This document shows positions 10,779 to 21,240 of a DNA stretch of 59,319 bases, piece after piece. Below the pieces are notes generated by a model. The model was not told the DNA's origin. It made no database searches and saw only the letters and a list, made by a program, of their open reading frames with translations. Made by a program: the position numbers and the translations under genes. How positions within the stretch are numbered: the stretch's first letter is position 1; each line of letters starts with the position of its first letter. The DNA is from Thraustochytrium sp. TN22 (lineage: Eukaryota > Sar > Bigyra > Thraustochytrida > Thraustochytriidae), in NCBI GenBank assembly GCA_013306675.1, contig JABLUY010000011.1, positions 242,620 to 301,938 of the forward strand. The letters run 5' to 3'.

Positions 10779-10829
10779 ATAGGTCCAGGTCTGCTGCCTG
10801 GATGCCGGGGCTTGCGTCGAAGGCGCCAT
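9651..10829 (-). CDS. Gln/His-rich protein with conserved-looking basic C-terminal domain, unknown function
   Basis: 392 residues from the first true ATG at 10829; codons further upstream lack an ATG. The N-terminal half is low complexity: a poly-Gln tract (DNA about 10750-10779) and His-Gln/Tyr-Gln runs (about 10340-10430 and 10620-10660). The C-terminal 150 residues are globular. They contain HIIVSPSGIDASGIISRACF, two Cys-rich turns (LLCHLTCSDGGSCPF) and a segment ending in IGIKGLRCLGF, followed by the strongly basic tail KARRKSKGRNKMRTKR. I do not recognise the family. Low-complexity activation-like regions plus a basic tail suggest a nuclear regulatory protein, but this is inference. The divergent side faces a 5.8-kb spacer. 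Confidence 0.6.
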
Positions 10830-13800
10830 TTGGTGCTGCTGTCGCAATTCGCACTCGGACGGATGCTTGCGCGTGCTTGCGAGATGGCTGACGGCAGGCT
10901 GCTGCGGTGCGGTTGGTTGCTGACGCGGGAGGCGGCGGGCCGGGAGGCTCAAGCTACCTGCCTGCCTCCTCTCGCCAGTTCACTAGCTTCCTACTTCCTT
11001 TCGGCCGGCCGTCCAGGCTGCTGCTCGAGTCGCTCCAGGCGCCGCGCCGCAGCAGCACCCTCGCGTGCTAACAGCAGGTAAGTTAGAGGAAGGAAGCTCG
11101 CTCGCGTTGAGGCCCCCCGTTGCGGTTTTGCCTCGGGCTGGTGGCGGGCGCGCCACAGTCAGCCAGCGCGAGCGACTGCCGCTGCCCTTGCTCGCTCGCT
11201 CGCTCGCTCCGAGTCGCTCGCTCGGCGGCGGTCGCGGCCTGGGCAATCAATCTGTTCTGTGTGGTGTTTCCGGTCGGTATGGATGTACGAAGAGCGTGCG
11301 CGCGCGTTGCTCTCGCCGCTGCCTGCCGTGTTTTCCGCCGCGCTTTGTTTGTTTGTGTGTGTTTGATCTGCAGGTAGAGAAAGTGCGCCGCGCGCTAGCT
11401 ACGGTCGCGGTCGCAAGCGGGAGCCGGGCGCCACCGCCGCGGGCAGGCTGCTGACGGTGCGGAAGTCGCGCCGCGCCGCGCCTCACTGCGCCCTTGGCCT
11501 CGAGTGAAATGAGGGCCGGGCCGCTGTCGAGTCGAGTCGGGTCGGGTCTGGGTCGAGTCTCGCCTCGCCTCGCCTCGCCTCGCCTCGCCTCGCCTCGCCT
11601 CGCCTCGCCTCGCACGCAGAAGAAGGTAGAGTGAGGTCGGCCAGGCCACGGACGGTCGGGCGCTCTGGTTTGGGTTTTGCCTGGCGCAGGCGAGGCCGAG
11701 GAGGCTCCGGACGAGGCTGGCGAGACGAAGAACCGTAGAACTCGGCACTCAACGCGGCTCGGCTCGGCTTGGCGCGGCTCGGCGCAGCCACGCGCGCCAC
11801 GCGCGGCGCGGCCCGACGCGATTGGTTGCAAGTCGAGCCTGGCCGCGCTTCAGCCGCTGCAGTCGTCTCGCGGTCGCAGGCCTGGCTGGCTGCCGCGCGC
11901 GCGCTCTCGCAGCGTGCTCGGGCCTGACCGACGCTGCACAAGCAAGGGACGGGCCGGCGCCGTCCGGCCCGGCGCCTGCTACGTGCTTACCTCGTCTGCC
12001 TTTCACCACCGGCCGCCCCCCCCTCCTGCTCCGCGGCGGCCTGGCCTCGCGCAGGGCTCAGCGCCGCGCGCGGCGGCAGCCAGATGGCCGGGAGGGACCG
12101 CGCGCGCGCGTGCGGCGGCGGCGGCGGCGGCGGGCGGCGGCTCCAGCATCGCTTGCCGGGCGCGCGGCCTCGCGCGCTGCTGACTTTGATTGGGTTGAAA
12201 TGCTCGCGCTGCTGGCGGAAATGACGTGCACATGCACTTCGCGCTATCGCTTGGTGGGAGTTCTGGGCGGCGTCCGCCGAGCCCAGAGCGCGACTTGGGA
12301 GGCAGGCCGCGCCAAGCGCGGCGCCGCGCCGCGCCGCGCCAAGCCAAGCCTGGCGCGGCACGCACGCACGCGCACGCGGCGTGCCTGCCGGCGGCTGCAC
12401 CGCGCGCGGGAGACCAGGGGCAGCATGCGCGGGCGGCGATGTCGCCGTCGCGCCGTCGTGCCAGCCGGCGCGTGCGCGAGCAGGGTGCTTGGAGGCAGCA
12501 GGAAGTAGGACGAGGACAAGGCCCCACTGCCACCGCAGCTTGTGCCCGGCGGTTCCCTGTGGCTTCCTCGGAGCCCCCTGTGGGGGGCTCCGCCTCGGGC
12601 GGTCCCTCAACTTGCCGCCGCGCTTCGTCGGAAGCCGCGGCGCCGCCCAAACCTCGCCGCCACTGTAGCTGCAGCCGGGCCGCCGCTGTTCGCCTGCTTG
12701 CCTCCGCTTTGCTGCAACGCATGTGTCATTGTACAAAGTACCAACCAGGGTGTCCGGCTAGGGCAGCGGCCAGAGGCCCAGCTTCGCCTCACCCGTGTCT
12801 GTTGGCCGCGCGGCTTCAGAGTCAACGCATGCCTCGCTTCTGTGCTTGGTTCGCGGAAGAGGCTCCGAGTCTCCGACGATCGCTCGCTCGCTTGCTCGCA
12901 GCCCACGACCAGCCCAGACGCCAACCAAGGCCAACCGCGCGCCAGCGGTCTTGTAACCAAGGCGGTGGCGGCAAGTTCCGAAGAAAGCCAAGATACACGC
13001 CCGTCAGGCCTCGCCACGCCGTGCGGCCGTCTGGTCCGGTCCAGCCACCGTGACCAGTGCAGTGCTGACGCCAGCCTACCCCGCCGCACTGGGACCGGGT
13101 GTACACCCTCACAGACAGACGGACACTCGCCGAAGCGCAGAGAGGCACACGCGCACAAGAATACAATGCACTAACTTTGTAGAGGGCTGTCTGTCGGGCG
13201 GTCATGCCGGCTGACCCGACAGCGGCGGTGCCGCCATCATGCCACCAGCCGTTCGCTCAGCGCGCGGCCCCGGCCGCCAAGCGCCGACTAACGAACTCGC
13301 ACAGCTCGAGCCTCGTACCGAGACGCTTCTTTCTACCTGTGCACAGCCTGCGCCGCAGCGCGTAGGCGCACATACCAACTGCGGGGTGGCAAATTCTTTT
13401 GCAAAGCAAAGCTCCGTCGGCGCCCGAGCTCCAACCAAGCGTGTTTCGTAACTGGCTCATGAAAACCCCGGCCGGCTGCACCGCCGGCCGGGCGACTCCC
13501 GTCCTTTGCCGCCAGCCATGTGCAAGAGAAGCGCGATCCTCGAGCCGAAAATCTTAATCGGCGGCTGGCCGGCCGCAACCTGGCCGGCCGCAGCATTATT
13601 CGGCTAGCAGTCTGCACAAGTGAGCTACTAGCTGCCAGGCCGCGGTCTCGGAGCGTCACCGCGCGCGCGCGGGCAACCACTCACCGGCAGGTAAGGAAGG
13701 CCAAATTCTGCGACGGCGACGTCGACATGGACGAGGCGACGGCGTCTCGCGCGTTGCCCTACGAAATCCACTGCCTCGCCAGCCAAGCCGAGCAGCTGCT

Positions 13801-16657
13801 CAGGCTCGCCAGGCGCCGTACGCGGCTACGGCTAAAGTCCGTGCCAACTGCACGGCCTTCACCTTCAACTTTGTGCGGTTGGCCAGCGCGGTTGGCCAGC
13901 GCGCTGTCCCCGGCGATGGGCGGAACATGCCACCTCAGGGCGGCTGACTACCCGACCGGCACGGAGCCTGTCCATCGCTGGAGCCTTTCAGTCGCTAGCT
14001 AGAGCTAACTGCTGAGTTGCCCAGACGCGCTTGCCAGACAGCCAACTAACCAACCACCTTGTTTGGCCGGCCGGCCGGCAGGGGGGCTGGGGCAGGGGGG
14101 CTGGCCGCTGGCTGGCTGGCTGGCTAATTCACGCGCGCGCGCGCGCGCGCGCCGCTGCCGTGCGTCAGACCGGGCAAAAGCAAGAGGCCCCGTAAGGCCA
14201 CCCACGGCTTGGGTCCGGCCGGGGCCCGGACCGTGCGCGGGGCGGGTCCCTAGCTGCGGGTTTCCATTGGGGCCTCTGCGGGGAGAGATGGGCTCGACCG
14301 GTCGGGCCTACTCACTCGTACCTGGAACCTTCCTGAGGTCGTCCTCTGCCCCTCCCCCGCTGTTAGCGTAGTGCTAGAGCATTACTACATCTCGTGTGGG
14401 AAAGGGGTGCTATGCACGTTCCGTAACCCTAAGACGTCGGACACCGTCCGCGCGCAACGAACCTCCGAAGGAGAAAGCCGCGCCAGCGCGCTTCGAAATC
14501 AAGCTCGCCACCACCACTGTCGGCGCTTTCGCAGAGACGCGCCGGCCAGGCGATTGACGCAGCAGGCAGGCGGCGCTGCGTTTTAACCCTTTTGTCTTTC
14601 TCCGTCGTGGCACGCCCGGCCTGTCCGTGGCCGCCGTTTCGCTTCGTGTCACGCCATCCGTGCCAGCGTGCCGAGAGTCCACTCGCCCAGGGTCGCCACG
14701 CTCTTGCGCTTGCCGTGGCCGGGCGTCGCCACGCGGAGCGCCGGCCTGTCGCCCGCGCCGTCCGGGTTGTGCCAGTCGCCGTCATGCCAGTCGCCGTTGC
14801 TGTGGTTGGTCGCCGGTCAGCTCCGAGGCTCCGAGCGCGCGCGCGCGCGCGCGCGCGAAGGCCGAGTCGGCGGTCCCGGGAGCGAGGCTTGGATTGGCAC
14901 CGGCGAGGCGCCATGGCATAGCATGGCATGGCGTCCGGTCATGCCTGGCGAACTTCGTCGCCATGAGCCAGCGGCCTTGGGCGAGGACTCGCTCGTAGGG
15001 AGCAAGCAACCAGCCCCGGCGGCCGCTCGACGGCCGGGCCGCCCAATGTCCAGGCCGGGGAGGGAGGCGGGGGGACGGGAAGGGATGTCTGCTCGGGTAG
15101 GCTGTCGACCGCCGTGCCAGCGCTCTGTATCGTGGTATCCCCTAAGACTTGGATTGATCGATGAATGGATCGATCGCTGGTCGATCTAAATCTCTGCACT
15201 CACGAGCCCGACGGACGTAGGTAGGCAGGCCCGCGCGCATGGCGGCAAGCAAAGTAGCAAGCAACAGAGAGAAACAAGCAAGCAAAGCAAGCAAAAAAAG
15301 AAAAACAAAGCAACGGGCGAGGCGGATTCGGAAACGGAAACAGAAACTGTGAGCATCCAGGCCCCCAAGACGACACCATCCGTGATGGTTCAACCGTTCA
15401 AGTTCTCGCCAGTCCGAGGGCCCTGAGCCCGCTGGCTGGCCGCAAAATTCGTAAATCACGTTCGGACTAACAGTAAGTAAGGAAACGGTGGTGTCGTGAT
15501 ACCGTCACGTCAGTTGGTGGAGCCAAAGTGTACGTCTTGCCGGGGTTGTGAGCAGGACCGCAGTGGGCTCGCAGGTGTGGAGGCTTTTGGCAGGCTGCTC
15601 GAAGCGGCAGATCGTGCGTTGTCCGCGGCGGCAACCTCGCGCTCGACCGGGCGGCGGTGGCTGCAGCGAGCGAGGCTACCGTGCTCGCCGCCTGCTGGAA
15701 CGCCAAAGTCCCAGGAGAAGGCGAAGATTGCATCGGCCTGGCGAGCTCTGGAGCGGGGCTTCCTCGGAAATCGCTTTCTCAGGCTGCACTGCCGGGCTGC
15801 GCACGACTGGGCCCGCCGGCCAGCCAGCCGGCCAGCCCGCGAGGCGACCAGGGTGACTGGGACAGGAGAGGATCCTACAATCTGCAGCCAGGCGTCGGGG
15901 GCCTGCGTCAGCCTCGCGCTCATCGCAACGATGCCGATGGCGCTGGCGAGCGGGACGGTGCCTGGCGCCGCCTGGCGCCGCCATCACAAGCGTACGAATA
16001 CCGCCAAGCTGGGCATGGTGGACGGGTGCCCCCGCTTGCGATCAGCGGTGGCGGGGTGCCGAGTGCCGGGAGTGGTGGGTGCCTGAAAGGTACTGCCTCT
16101 GGCTGCTGCAGGCAGACTGCAAGACGCATGCTTCGAGACGTAGTAACGCCTGAACGGCCAGCAGACGCGCGTTGCGAGAGAGCGAGCGAGCTAGAGAAGA
16201 GAGAGAGAAGCATAGCCTGAGCCGTGCACAAGGAGGCCGAGCAAGCGCGACCGATTGGCCTGCTGAAATGAGGCTTGGCCTCGCTCAAATCGATCAAACG
16301 GACCGCCAAATTTTCTGGGAACACACTCACACACAACAACACCGCGGAATTCCTTATGCACATGCAGCGGCGGCGAAGGTTGAGCTTGCCGGCCAGAGCG
16401 GTCAGCCGCCAGTGCCCAGGCCACACTGCACTGGCAGGGCAGTGGCTCGTTTGGCAAACGCATGGCCGACCAGATCTTGCACTGCAGCCTGTGCGTTGCC
16501 TCGGCAATCAGGGTTGCCTTACCCAGGTGGCCCAGCTGAGCAACCAGAGCAGCCAGCAGCGCAGCTCGGGCGGCCTGCTAGCTTGCTAGCTAGCTAGCTA
16601 GAGCAGCTAGCTGCCCAGAGTGCGCCCGTCTCGCCCGCCCTCAGGCTCGAGCTGCGA
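10830..16657. other. 5.8-kb gene-poor, repeat-rich region
   Basis: No exon, RNA gene or family motif could be supported on either strand. The open frames are Arg/Ala/Pro-rich codon-bias artefacts. Contents seen: CTCGC pentamers (11559-11613), CGCT runs (11191-11213), (GC)n near 14133-14154 and 14832-14856, AAGC-type runs (15240-15310), and CTAG/AGCT palindromic runs (16576-16612). CCGGCC-rich patches are dispersed. It is bounded by the promoter of the Q/H-rich gene on the left and the 3' end of MoaE on the right. Confidence 0.45.
11559..11613. repeat. CTCGC pentanucleotide microsatellite
   Basis: Ten uninterrupted CGCCT units span 11561-11610. It is flanked by degenerate GTCGA/GTCGG units (11525-11558). 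No function can be read from it. Confidence 0.9.
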
Positions 16658-17632
16658 CTATTTCACCTCCCTCGCCAGCGCGACAGGCTCGAACTCCTTG
16701 TTGGCCTTCCACTGCGCCTCGTTGTGGCGGCCGAGGTACTTTTCCTTTTTCCAGATCGGGACGCGCGCCTTGAGCGTGTCAATGGCGAAGTGGCAGGCCT
16801 CAATTGCCGCGGCGCGGTGCGCCGAGGAGACCGCGATGATTACGCTCGTGTCCTGCACGGGGCTATCGCCGATCTTGTGCTCGATGGCAATGTGCACCAC
16901 GTCGGGCCAACGCTCGCGTGCCTGCTCACACACCTTGGCCAGCTCCTTGGTGGCCATGCTCTCGTAGGCGTGGTACTCGAGCTGGGTCACAACCTTGTCC
17001 TCGAACGAATTGCGCGTCGTGCCGGAGAAGGTCACAATGGCGCCGGCAAATGGGCTGCGCACCTTGTCCACGAGCGCAAGCAAGTCCAGCGCGCCCTCCA
17101 CCACCGCGCAGTGCGTCACGGGCGGCTCGCGCTTTAGCCGCTGCGACGCCGAGTAAAGCTCACCGGCCTCCTCGTTGTCATCGCCGGGGCTCGCGTCCTC
17201 GTCCTCCAGCAGCACGAACTCGTTCTCCTCTGCGCGCTGCTCGCGGGTACGCTTCGGCGCGCCCGCCTCGGCGGCCTCCTCCGCGGCCTCCTCGGTCTCG
17301 GCGTCCGTGCTCTCAGACTCCTGCGACAGCCGGGACTGCAGCGGCGCGGCCCCGCTACGCCGCGCGCGCCGCCGCGGCTTGCGCGTGGCGTCGCGCCCGC
17401 GCGTTGTGGCCGTCGTCGCCTCGGCTTCCTGTGCGGCTCGCCTGCGCCGCCCGTGCCACTCGCGCAGCGTGTCCACGATCCGGCACACCTTGTACCCGGC
17501 CACGAAGCTCGCCACCACCATGGCGCCTACCATGGGCGTCCACCGCGCCGCCGCGCCGCTTTCCGCCGCCGCCGCCGCCTCGTCCGCGAGCGCCGGCCAC
17601 GCCGTCGCGCGCGGTGCTGGCGTCGCGCTCAT
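16658..17632 (-). CDS. MOCS2B: Molybdopterin synthase catalytic subunit (MoaE/MOCS2B) with N-terminal membrane anchor
   Basis: 324 residues. The C-terminal 150 residues are a full MoaE domain: GAIVTFSGTTRNS near the start, LEYHAYESMA, VQDTSVIIAVSSAHRAAAIE and ARVPIWKKE, the last carrying the conserved active-site lysines. MoaE, with the MoaD thiocarboxylate, converts precursor Z (cPMP) to molybdopterin. MoaE is usually about 150 residues and soluble. Here an extra 165 residues precede it: a hydrophobic segment at about residues 31-52 (MVGAMVVASFVAGYKVCRIV), then a strongly basic linker (RKPRRRARR) and an acidic Glu/Asp-rich linker. The start at 17632 is the ATG that leaves the anchor near the N-terminus; an open extension to 17953 is low-complexity Arg/Ala. 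A CTCGC/CCCG-rich repeat lies just upstream. Family assignment is firm; the location is inferred. Confidence 0.88.
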   Translation of the reverse strand: MSATPAPRATAWPALADEAAAAAESGAAARWTPMVGAMVVASFVAGYKVCRIVDTLREWHGRRRRAAQEAEATTATTRGRDATRKPRRRARRSGAAPLQSRLSQESESTDAETEEAAEEAAEAGAPKRTREQRAEENEFVLLEDEDASPGDDNEEAGELYSASQRLKREPPVTHCAVVEGALDLLALVDKVRSPFAGAIVTFSGTTRNSFEDKVVTQLEYHAYESMATKELAKVCEQARERWPDVVHIAIEHKIGDSPVQDTSVIIAVSSAHRAAAIEACHFAIDTLKARVPIWKKEKYLGRHNEAQWKANKEFEPVALAREVK

Positions 17633-18881
17633 GGCGAGGCGAGCGCCCGCCTTGCCTTGCGCTCGCTCGCCTGCTCGCCTGCTCGCCTGCTCGCCTGCTC
17701 GCTCGCCCGCCCGCCCGCCCGCGGCCCGCTCGCCCCGCGCCGCCCGCGATCGCGCTCTGCCGGCGGGCGCGCCCGGCTCGGCCACGGCCAAGTCCGCGTC
17801 GCACCCGTTGACAGCGGCCGCCTCCACGCCGACGGTGAAGACCATTACACCACGCGACGGCGAACCCGGCCCGCGCTGCTGGGACTCGGACACGCGCTCC
17901 TTCAAGTTGGTCCGGCGAGGCGAGGAGATGAGAGTCATGAGACCACGATACATACGCCCGGCCGTCGAGGGCAGAGCGTGGCGGGCGGAGCGGCCAGCGG
18001 AGGCCAGCCTGAGCGGAGCGGTGAGTAGCGGTGCGTAGCGGAGCGGGGCGGGGCGGGGCGGAGCGGGGCTGGAGTGTGCCGCTGCAAACCGAGCTCTTCG
18101 AAGAGCTAGCGCTTTGGACTTGTTTAGCTTGCTTTAGAGCAAGCTCTTGGTGACCAAGAACAGCTGCAGCTTGGGCTGTCTGGCTCGGGGTCAGGATGGG
18201 ACGCCATTGTTGATAGGCTGCAGCGCGTCACCATCTTTTACGGTTTTAAAAGTAAAGGAAACCCAGTCAGGCTGGCGAGTCCGAGTCGACCGAGCTGGCC
18301 GTCAGTGGCTGAGCTTACCATCATCGCCGTGCGCCAGCCGGATCCGCCGGCGTCAGGCAGTGCCATCACCACTGCGGTCCCGTCCCCGCCCCCACCGCCA
18401 ACCAACTCGCCCGGCCCGACGCCGCTGAAGAGGCGCCTTGGCCCCAGGCTACGGCCGCCTGCGGCCTTAAGACTGCCGCCCGCCCCGTCGCCGCCCGCAT
18501 TGCAACTCTCAGCAAGCTGGCCACGAACCTGAACCTGCTGATGATCATGATGACTGACACGACCGTGAACAGGCTGAACCCGAACCTGCGCAACCCCGGA
18601 TCCGACGGCGAACCCGCTGCTGCGCGGCGGCGCGCTGCTGGGTGGCCAGGCGGCGCCGCCTTACGGGCCGACTGGGGCGGAGGCAGGCGGGGCGGCGGGG
18701 AGGGCGGGCGGAGGCGGGGCGCGCTCGGCGGGGCCGCCTTAAGCGGGGCGGCGTGGCTGCCACGGCTGGAGGCGGCGCGCGGGGAGGGCGAGGGCGGGCG
18801 GGAGAGGAGGATCTCGCGCGCGCGGCAGAGCGGCGCGGCAGAGCGGCAGCGGAGCGGAGAGCAGAGCGGACGGGCGGGAGG
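17633..18881. other. divergent promoter region between MoaE and F1 delta
   Basis: 1.25 kb between two divergent starts. It holds CGCTCGCCTG-type repeats (17655-17712) next to the MoaE start, GGGGCGGAGC repeats (18025-18070), a more AT-rich patch (18090-18260) and GGCGG-rich leader sequence before 18882. No gene was seen. Confidence 0.5.
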
Positions 18882-19403
18882 ATGCTGGCGCGCGGGGCGA
18901 TGGCGGCGGCGGCGCGCGGCGCGCGGCGCGCGCTGCACGGGTCGGCGGCGCTGCGCATGATGGCGGAGCCCGCCGAGGCCGCGAGCACCTCGGTCAAGGT
19001 GACGCTGGCGTCGGCAACGCGGCCGGTGCTTAACGACGAGCCGGCGTTCCTCGTGAACGTGCCGGGCATGACCGGCGAGTTCGGTGTGGCCGCGGACCAC
19101 GCGCCGCTGCTGTCCGAGCTCAAGCCCGGCCTCGTGCAGATCTTCAAGAAGGAGGGCGACGCGCCCACCAACTACTTCCTGTCCACCGGCATTGCCGCCG
19201 TGCACCCGGACTCCAGCCTCGACATCGCCGCGGCGGAGCTCGCCGCGCTCGAGGACCTCGACGGCCCTACCGCACAAAAGCTGTACGCCGAGTCCAAGAA
19301 GAAGCTCGACGCCGCCGCCGAGGGCTCCCAGGAGGCCGCCATCGCGCAGATCGAGTGCGAGGTCTACGAGAGCGTCTGCGTCGCCCTGGGCCTCTCCGTC
19401 TGA
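18882..19403 (+). CDS. ATP5F1D: Mitochondrial F1-ATP synthase delta subunit (bacterial epsilon homologue)
   Basis: 173 residues. The N-terminal ~30 residues are Arg/Ala-rich without acidic residues (MLARGAMAAAARGARRALHG), a typical mitochondrial presequence. The mature part begins with a beta-sandwich domain: VKVTLASATRPVL, VNVPGMTGEFGVAADHAPLLSELKPG and the FLSTGIAAV strand. It ends in the two-helix C-terminal domain (AAAELAALEDLD through CVALGLSV). This subunit is part of the central stalk linking the c-ring to the F1 catalytic head. The ATG at 18882 is preferred to the open extension starting at 18642, which is low-complexity Arg/Gly. The gene is convergent with the MINDY gene and divergent from MoaE. 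Confidence 0.93.
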   Translation: MLARGAMAAAARGARRALHGSAALRMMAEPAEAASTSVKVTLASATRPVLNDEPAFLVNVPGMTGEFGVAADHAPLLSELKPGLVQIFKKEGDAPTNYFLSTGIAAVHPDSSLDIAAAELAALEDLDGPTAQKLYAESKKKLDAAAEGSQEAAIAQIECEVYESVCVALGLSV

Positions 19404-19668
19404 TAGCCTAGCAGGGAGACACTGCCAGTCAACTCGTTCACGCGATAGTTTTACAACATTTACGGAGCGATTTGATCCCCAGGCGAAACACCAAGTGAGA
19501 GCGAGCAGTCAGTCGCACATCGGGGGGAGGGGAGGGGCGGGAAAGGGAATGTCTCTATGCATGCTTGCTTGCATGCTTGCTTGCATGCTTGCTTGCATGC
19601 TTGCTTGCATGCTTGCTTGCATGCTTGCTTGCATGCTTGCTTGCATGCTTGCTTGCATGCTTGCTTGC

Positions 19669-19699
<31 letters not shown>

Positions 19700-19992
19700 A
19701 CACGGGGCTGCGAGCGCGGTACCCCTGCTTGAGAAGACATCTACCATGACGGCAGTGACGAAGACAAAGACAAAGAAGAAGAAGAAGAAGTGTTCCTGCA
19801 AGCGCCATGTATGAAATGCATGGATCGTTGCTCCCCACCTGCACAAGGCTCAAGTTCTTTTTTTACAGACACGAGATGCTTGCTTGGTCAGCTTGATCAT
19901 GAGGAAAGGGAGGAAAGAAATCGTCGCTACGCACTGACGCCAGTGAGGAGACACCTTCGTACGGGTACCTCCCCTTGCTTTTCGTGGTGAAT
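19404..19992. other. convergent spacer with satellite array
   Basis: This lies between the stops of F1 delta and the MINDY gene. It is occupied mainly by a 12-bp tandem array (19561-19680, listed separately) and a GAA/AAAGAC-rich stretch (19760-19795). No gene was seen. Confidence 0.6.
19557..19700. repeat. 12-bp tandem array ATGCTTGCTTGC x10 plus TTGC run
   Basis: Ten perfect, uninterrupted 12-bp units fill 19561-19680, followed by TTGC tetramers to about 19699. Each unit contains the palindrome GCATGC at the junction. Both strands are open through the array (MLAC repeats on +), purely because 12 is a multiple of three. Confidence 0.95.
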
Positions 19993-21240
19993 TTACATGA
20001 GGCGACAATCGGAGCCACCCGACTTCTTGGGACGCGCCTGCTGTGGAGGGCTCGCCGGCGCTCGGGAGGGACGACGTGCGCCCTCCTGCTGCTGTGCTGC
20101 CTGGTGAGCCTCCTGCTCAGCAATTTGACGTGCGAGCTCTGCATCCGGGTCGATGGTGGCGCCCGGCTTGCTGGGCTGGCCGCGCTGGTCCTGCAGCGTG
20201 TGGCCCAGGTCGTTCGGGTGCACGTACTCGTCGGGCCGGCCAAAGGTGGGCGAGACGAAGTCCGTGTCGCCATCCACCGCATTCAGGAGCTCCCAACCGA
20301 TGACGCCATTGTCGCGGTAGCCGAGATCCGTCACGAGCAGATACAAGAGGCCGTCCATGCGAAAGAGCGTGGAGAAGTGGTTGTTACGAAAGAAGACGCA
20401 CAGCTCGCGCTCCTTGATCTTGTCGTGCAGCTGCGTCAGCGCCGAGAAGGTGAACTGCGAGGCTGTCTCGCGCAGAAAGCGCTGGATCACCTCCGACTCG
20501 TGCAAGAGCCGTACAAGATCCGTGTCCGCGTCAGGGTCCTGCGCCGACGCCTTGCCGCCCTCCTCGGCCTCGCGCGCCGCCACGATACGGTCTGTGGCCT
20601 GATTGTACGAAAGCCCGCCCAGGACTGTAAAGTTCTCCTCGTCCTGCACGTCCACCACCCAACCGTGGAAGAGGCTGACGCCCACCAGGTCAAAGACCGC
20701 GATGCGGTCGTCGAACTCAAAGGCATCCACCGCGTCAAAACGCACATTCACGTCCAACCCGTACTGCAGTGTTGGCAGCCGCTGGATCACTGCCTGCAGC
20801 GTGTGCTCCATGTTGGCGTCCGGCGTTGCGCTGTTCTGCTCCACCAGGTAGTTGGCCACCATCGCAATCAGGTCCTCGCTGCCGATCGACGACCGGTCCG
20901 GGTGCATACGCAGAGTGCCGCGCAGCAAGAGCACATTCACCAAGGCGACCAAGGGGCACGGCCCGTTCTCGTTCTGCAGAACCACGCTCACCTCTCGGTT
21001 CAGGAACTGCATGCGCTTCACCGCGTGCACGAAGCCCGACTCGGTGGTCTGCTGCACCTGCGGCTGCTGCTCACCCGCCCCATCCTCCTCGTCCTCCTCC
21101 ACTTCCTCTTCCCACAGCTGCTGCTGCTGCTGCTGCTGCTGTCCTCGCTCGTCGCCCGGCCGCTCGCCCTGCCGCGTCGCGGCCTGCACGACGACGTCCT
21201 GGTCCTGGTCCTGGTCCTGGTCCGCCTTGGCCGCGTCCAT
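19993..21240 (-). CDS. MINDY/FAM63-type deubiquitinase
   Basis: 415 residues from the only ATG of the frame, at 21240. Seen: a Gln/Asp-rich N-terminus (DQDQDQDQD and a poly-Gln run), then the catalytic block FLNREVSVVLQNENGPCPLV, whose Cys fits the MINDY nucleophile (QNxNGPCPL). The conserved LRNNHF-type His motif appears as CVFFRNNHFSTLFR, followed by LYLLVTDLGYRD. Near the C-terminus, DAELARQIAEQEAHQ resembles a ubiquitin-interacting MIU helix, and the protein ends in CRLM, a plausible CaaX prenylation box. MINDY enzymes trim K48-linked polyubiquitin. The combination of catalytic domain, MIU and CaaX matches the MINDY-1/2 layout as I recall it. The gene is divergent from the gene starting at 21603, with a 362-bp shared promoter. 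Confidence 0.9.
   Translation of the reverse strand: MDAAKADQDQDQDQDVVVQAATRQGERPGDERGQQQQQQQQLWEEEVEEDEEDGAGEQQPQVQQTTESGFVHAVKRMQFLNREVSVVLQNENGPCPLVALVNVLLLRGTLRMHPDRSSIGSEDLIAMVANYLVEQNSATPDANMEHTLQAVIQRLPTLQYGLDVNVRFDAVDAFEFDDRIAVFDLVGVSLFHGWVVDVQDEENFTVLGGLSYNQATDRIVAAREAEEGGKASAQDPDADTDLVRLLHESEVIQRFLRETASQFTFSALTQLHDKIKERELCVFFRNNHFSTLFRMDGLLYLLVTDLGYRDNGVIGWELLNAVDGDTDFVSPTFGRPDEYVHPNDLGHTLQDQRGQPSKPGATIDPDAELARQIAEQEAHQAAQQQEGARRPSRAPASPPQQARPKKSGGSDCRLM

Noticed and set aside
9777-11081. 434-codon plus-strand frame
   Set aside because: Antisense to the Q/H-rich gene; Leu/Val repeats are the complement of CAG/CAC codons.
14133-14410. possible tRNA or 5S rRNA in the gene desert
   Set aside because: No A/B-box pair or foldable acceptor stem was found by eye; the region is (GC)n plus ordinary sequence.
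19557-19700. CRISPR-like array
   Set aside because: Units are 12 bp and contiguous without spacers; this is a simple satellite in a eukaryotic genome.
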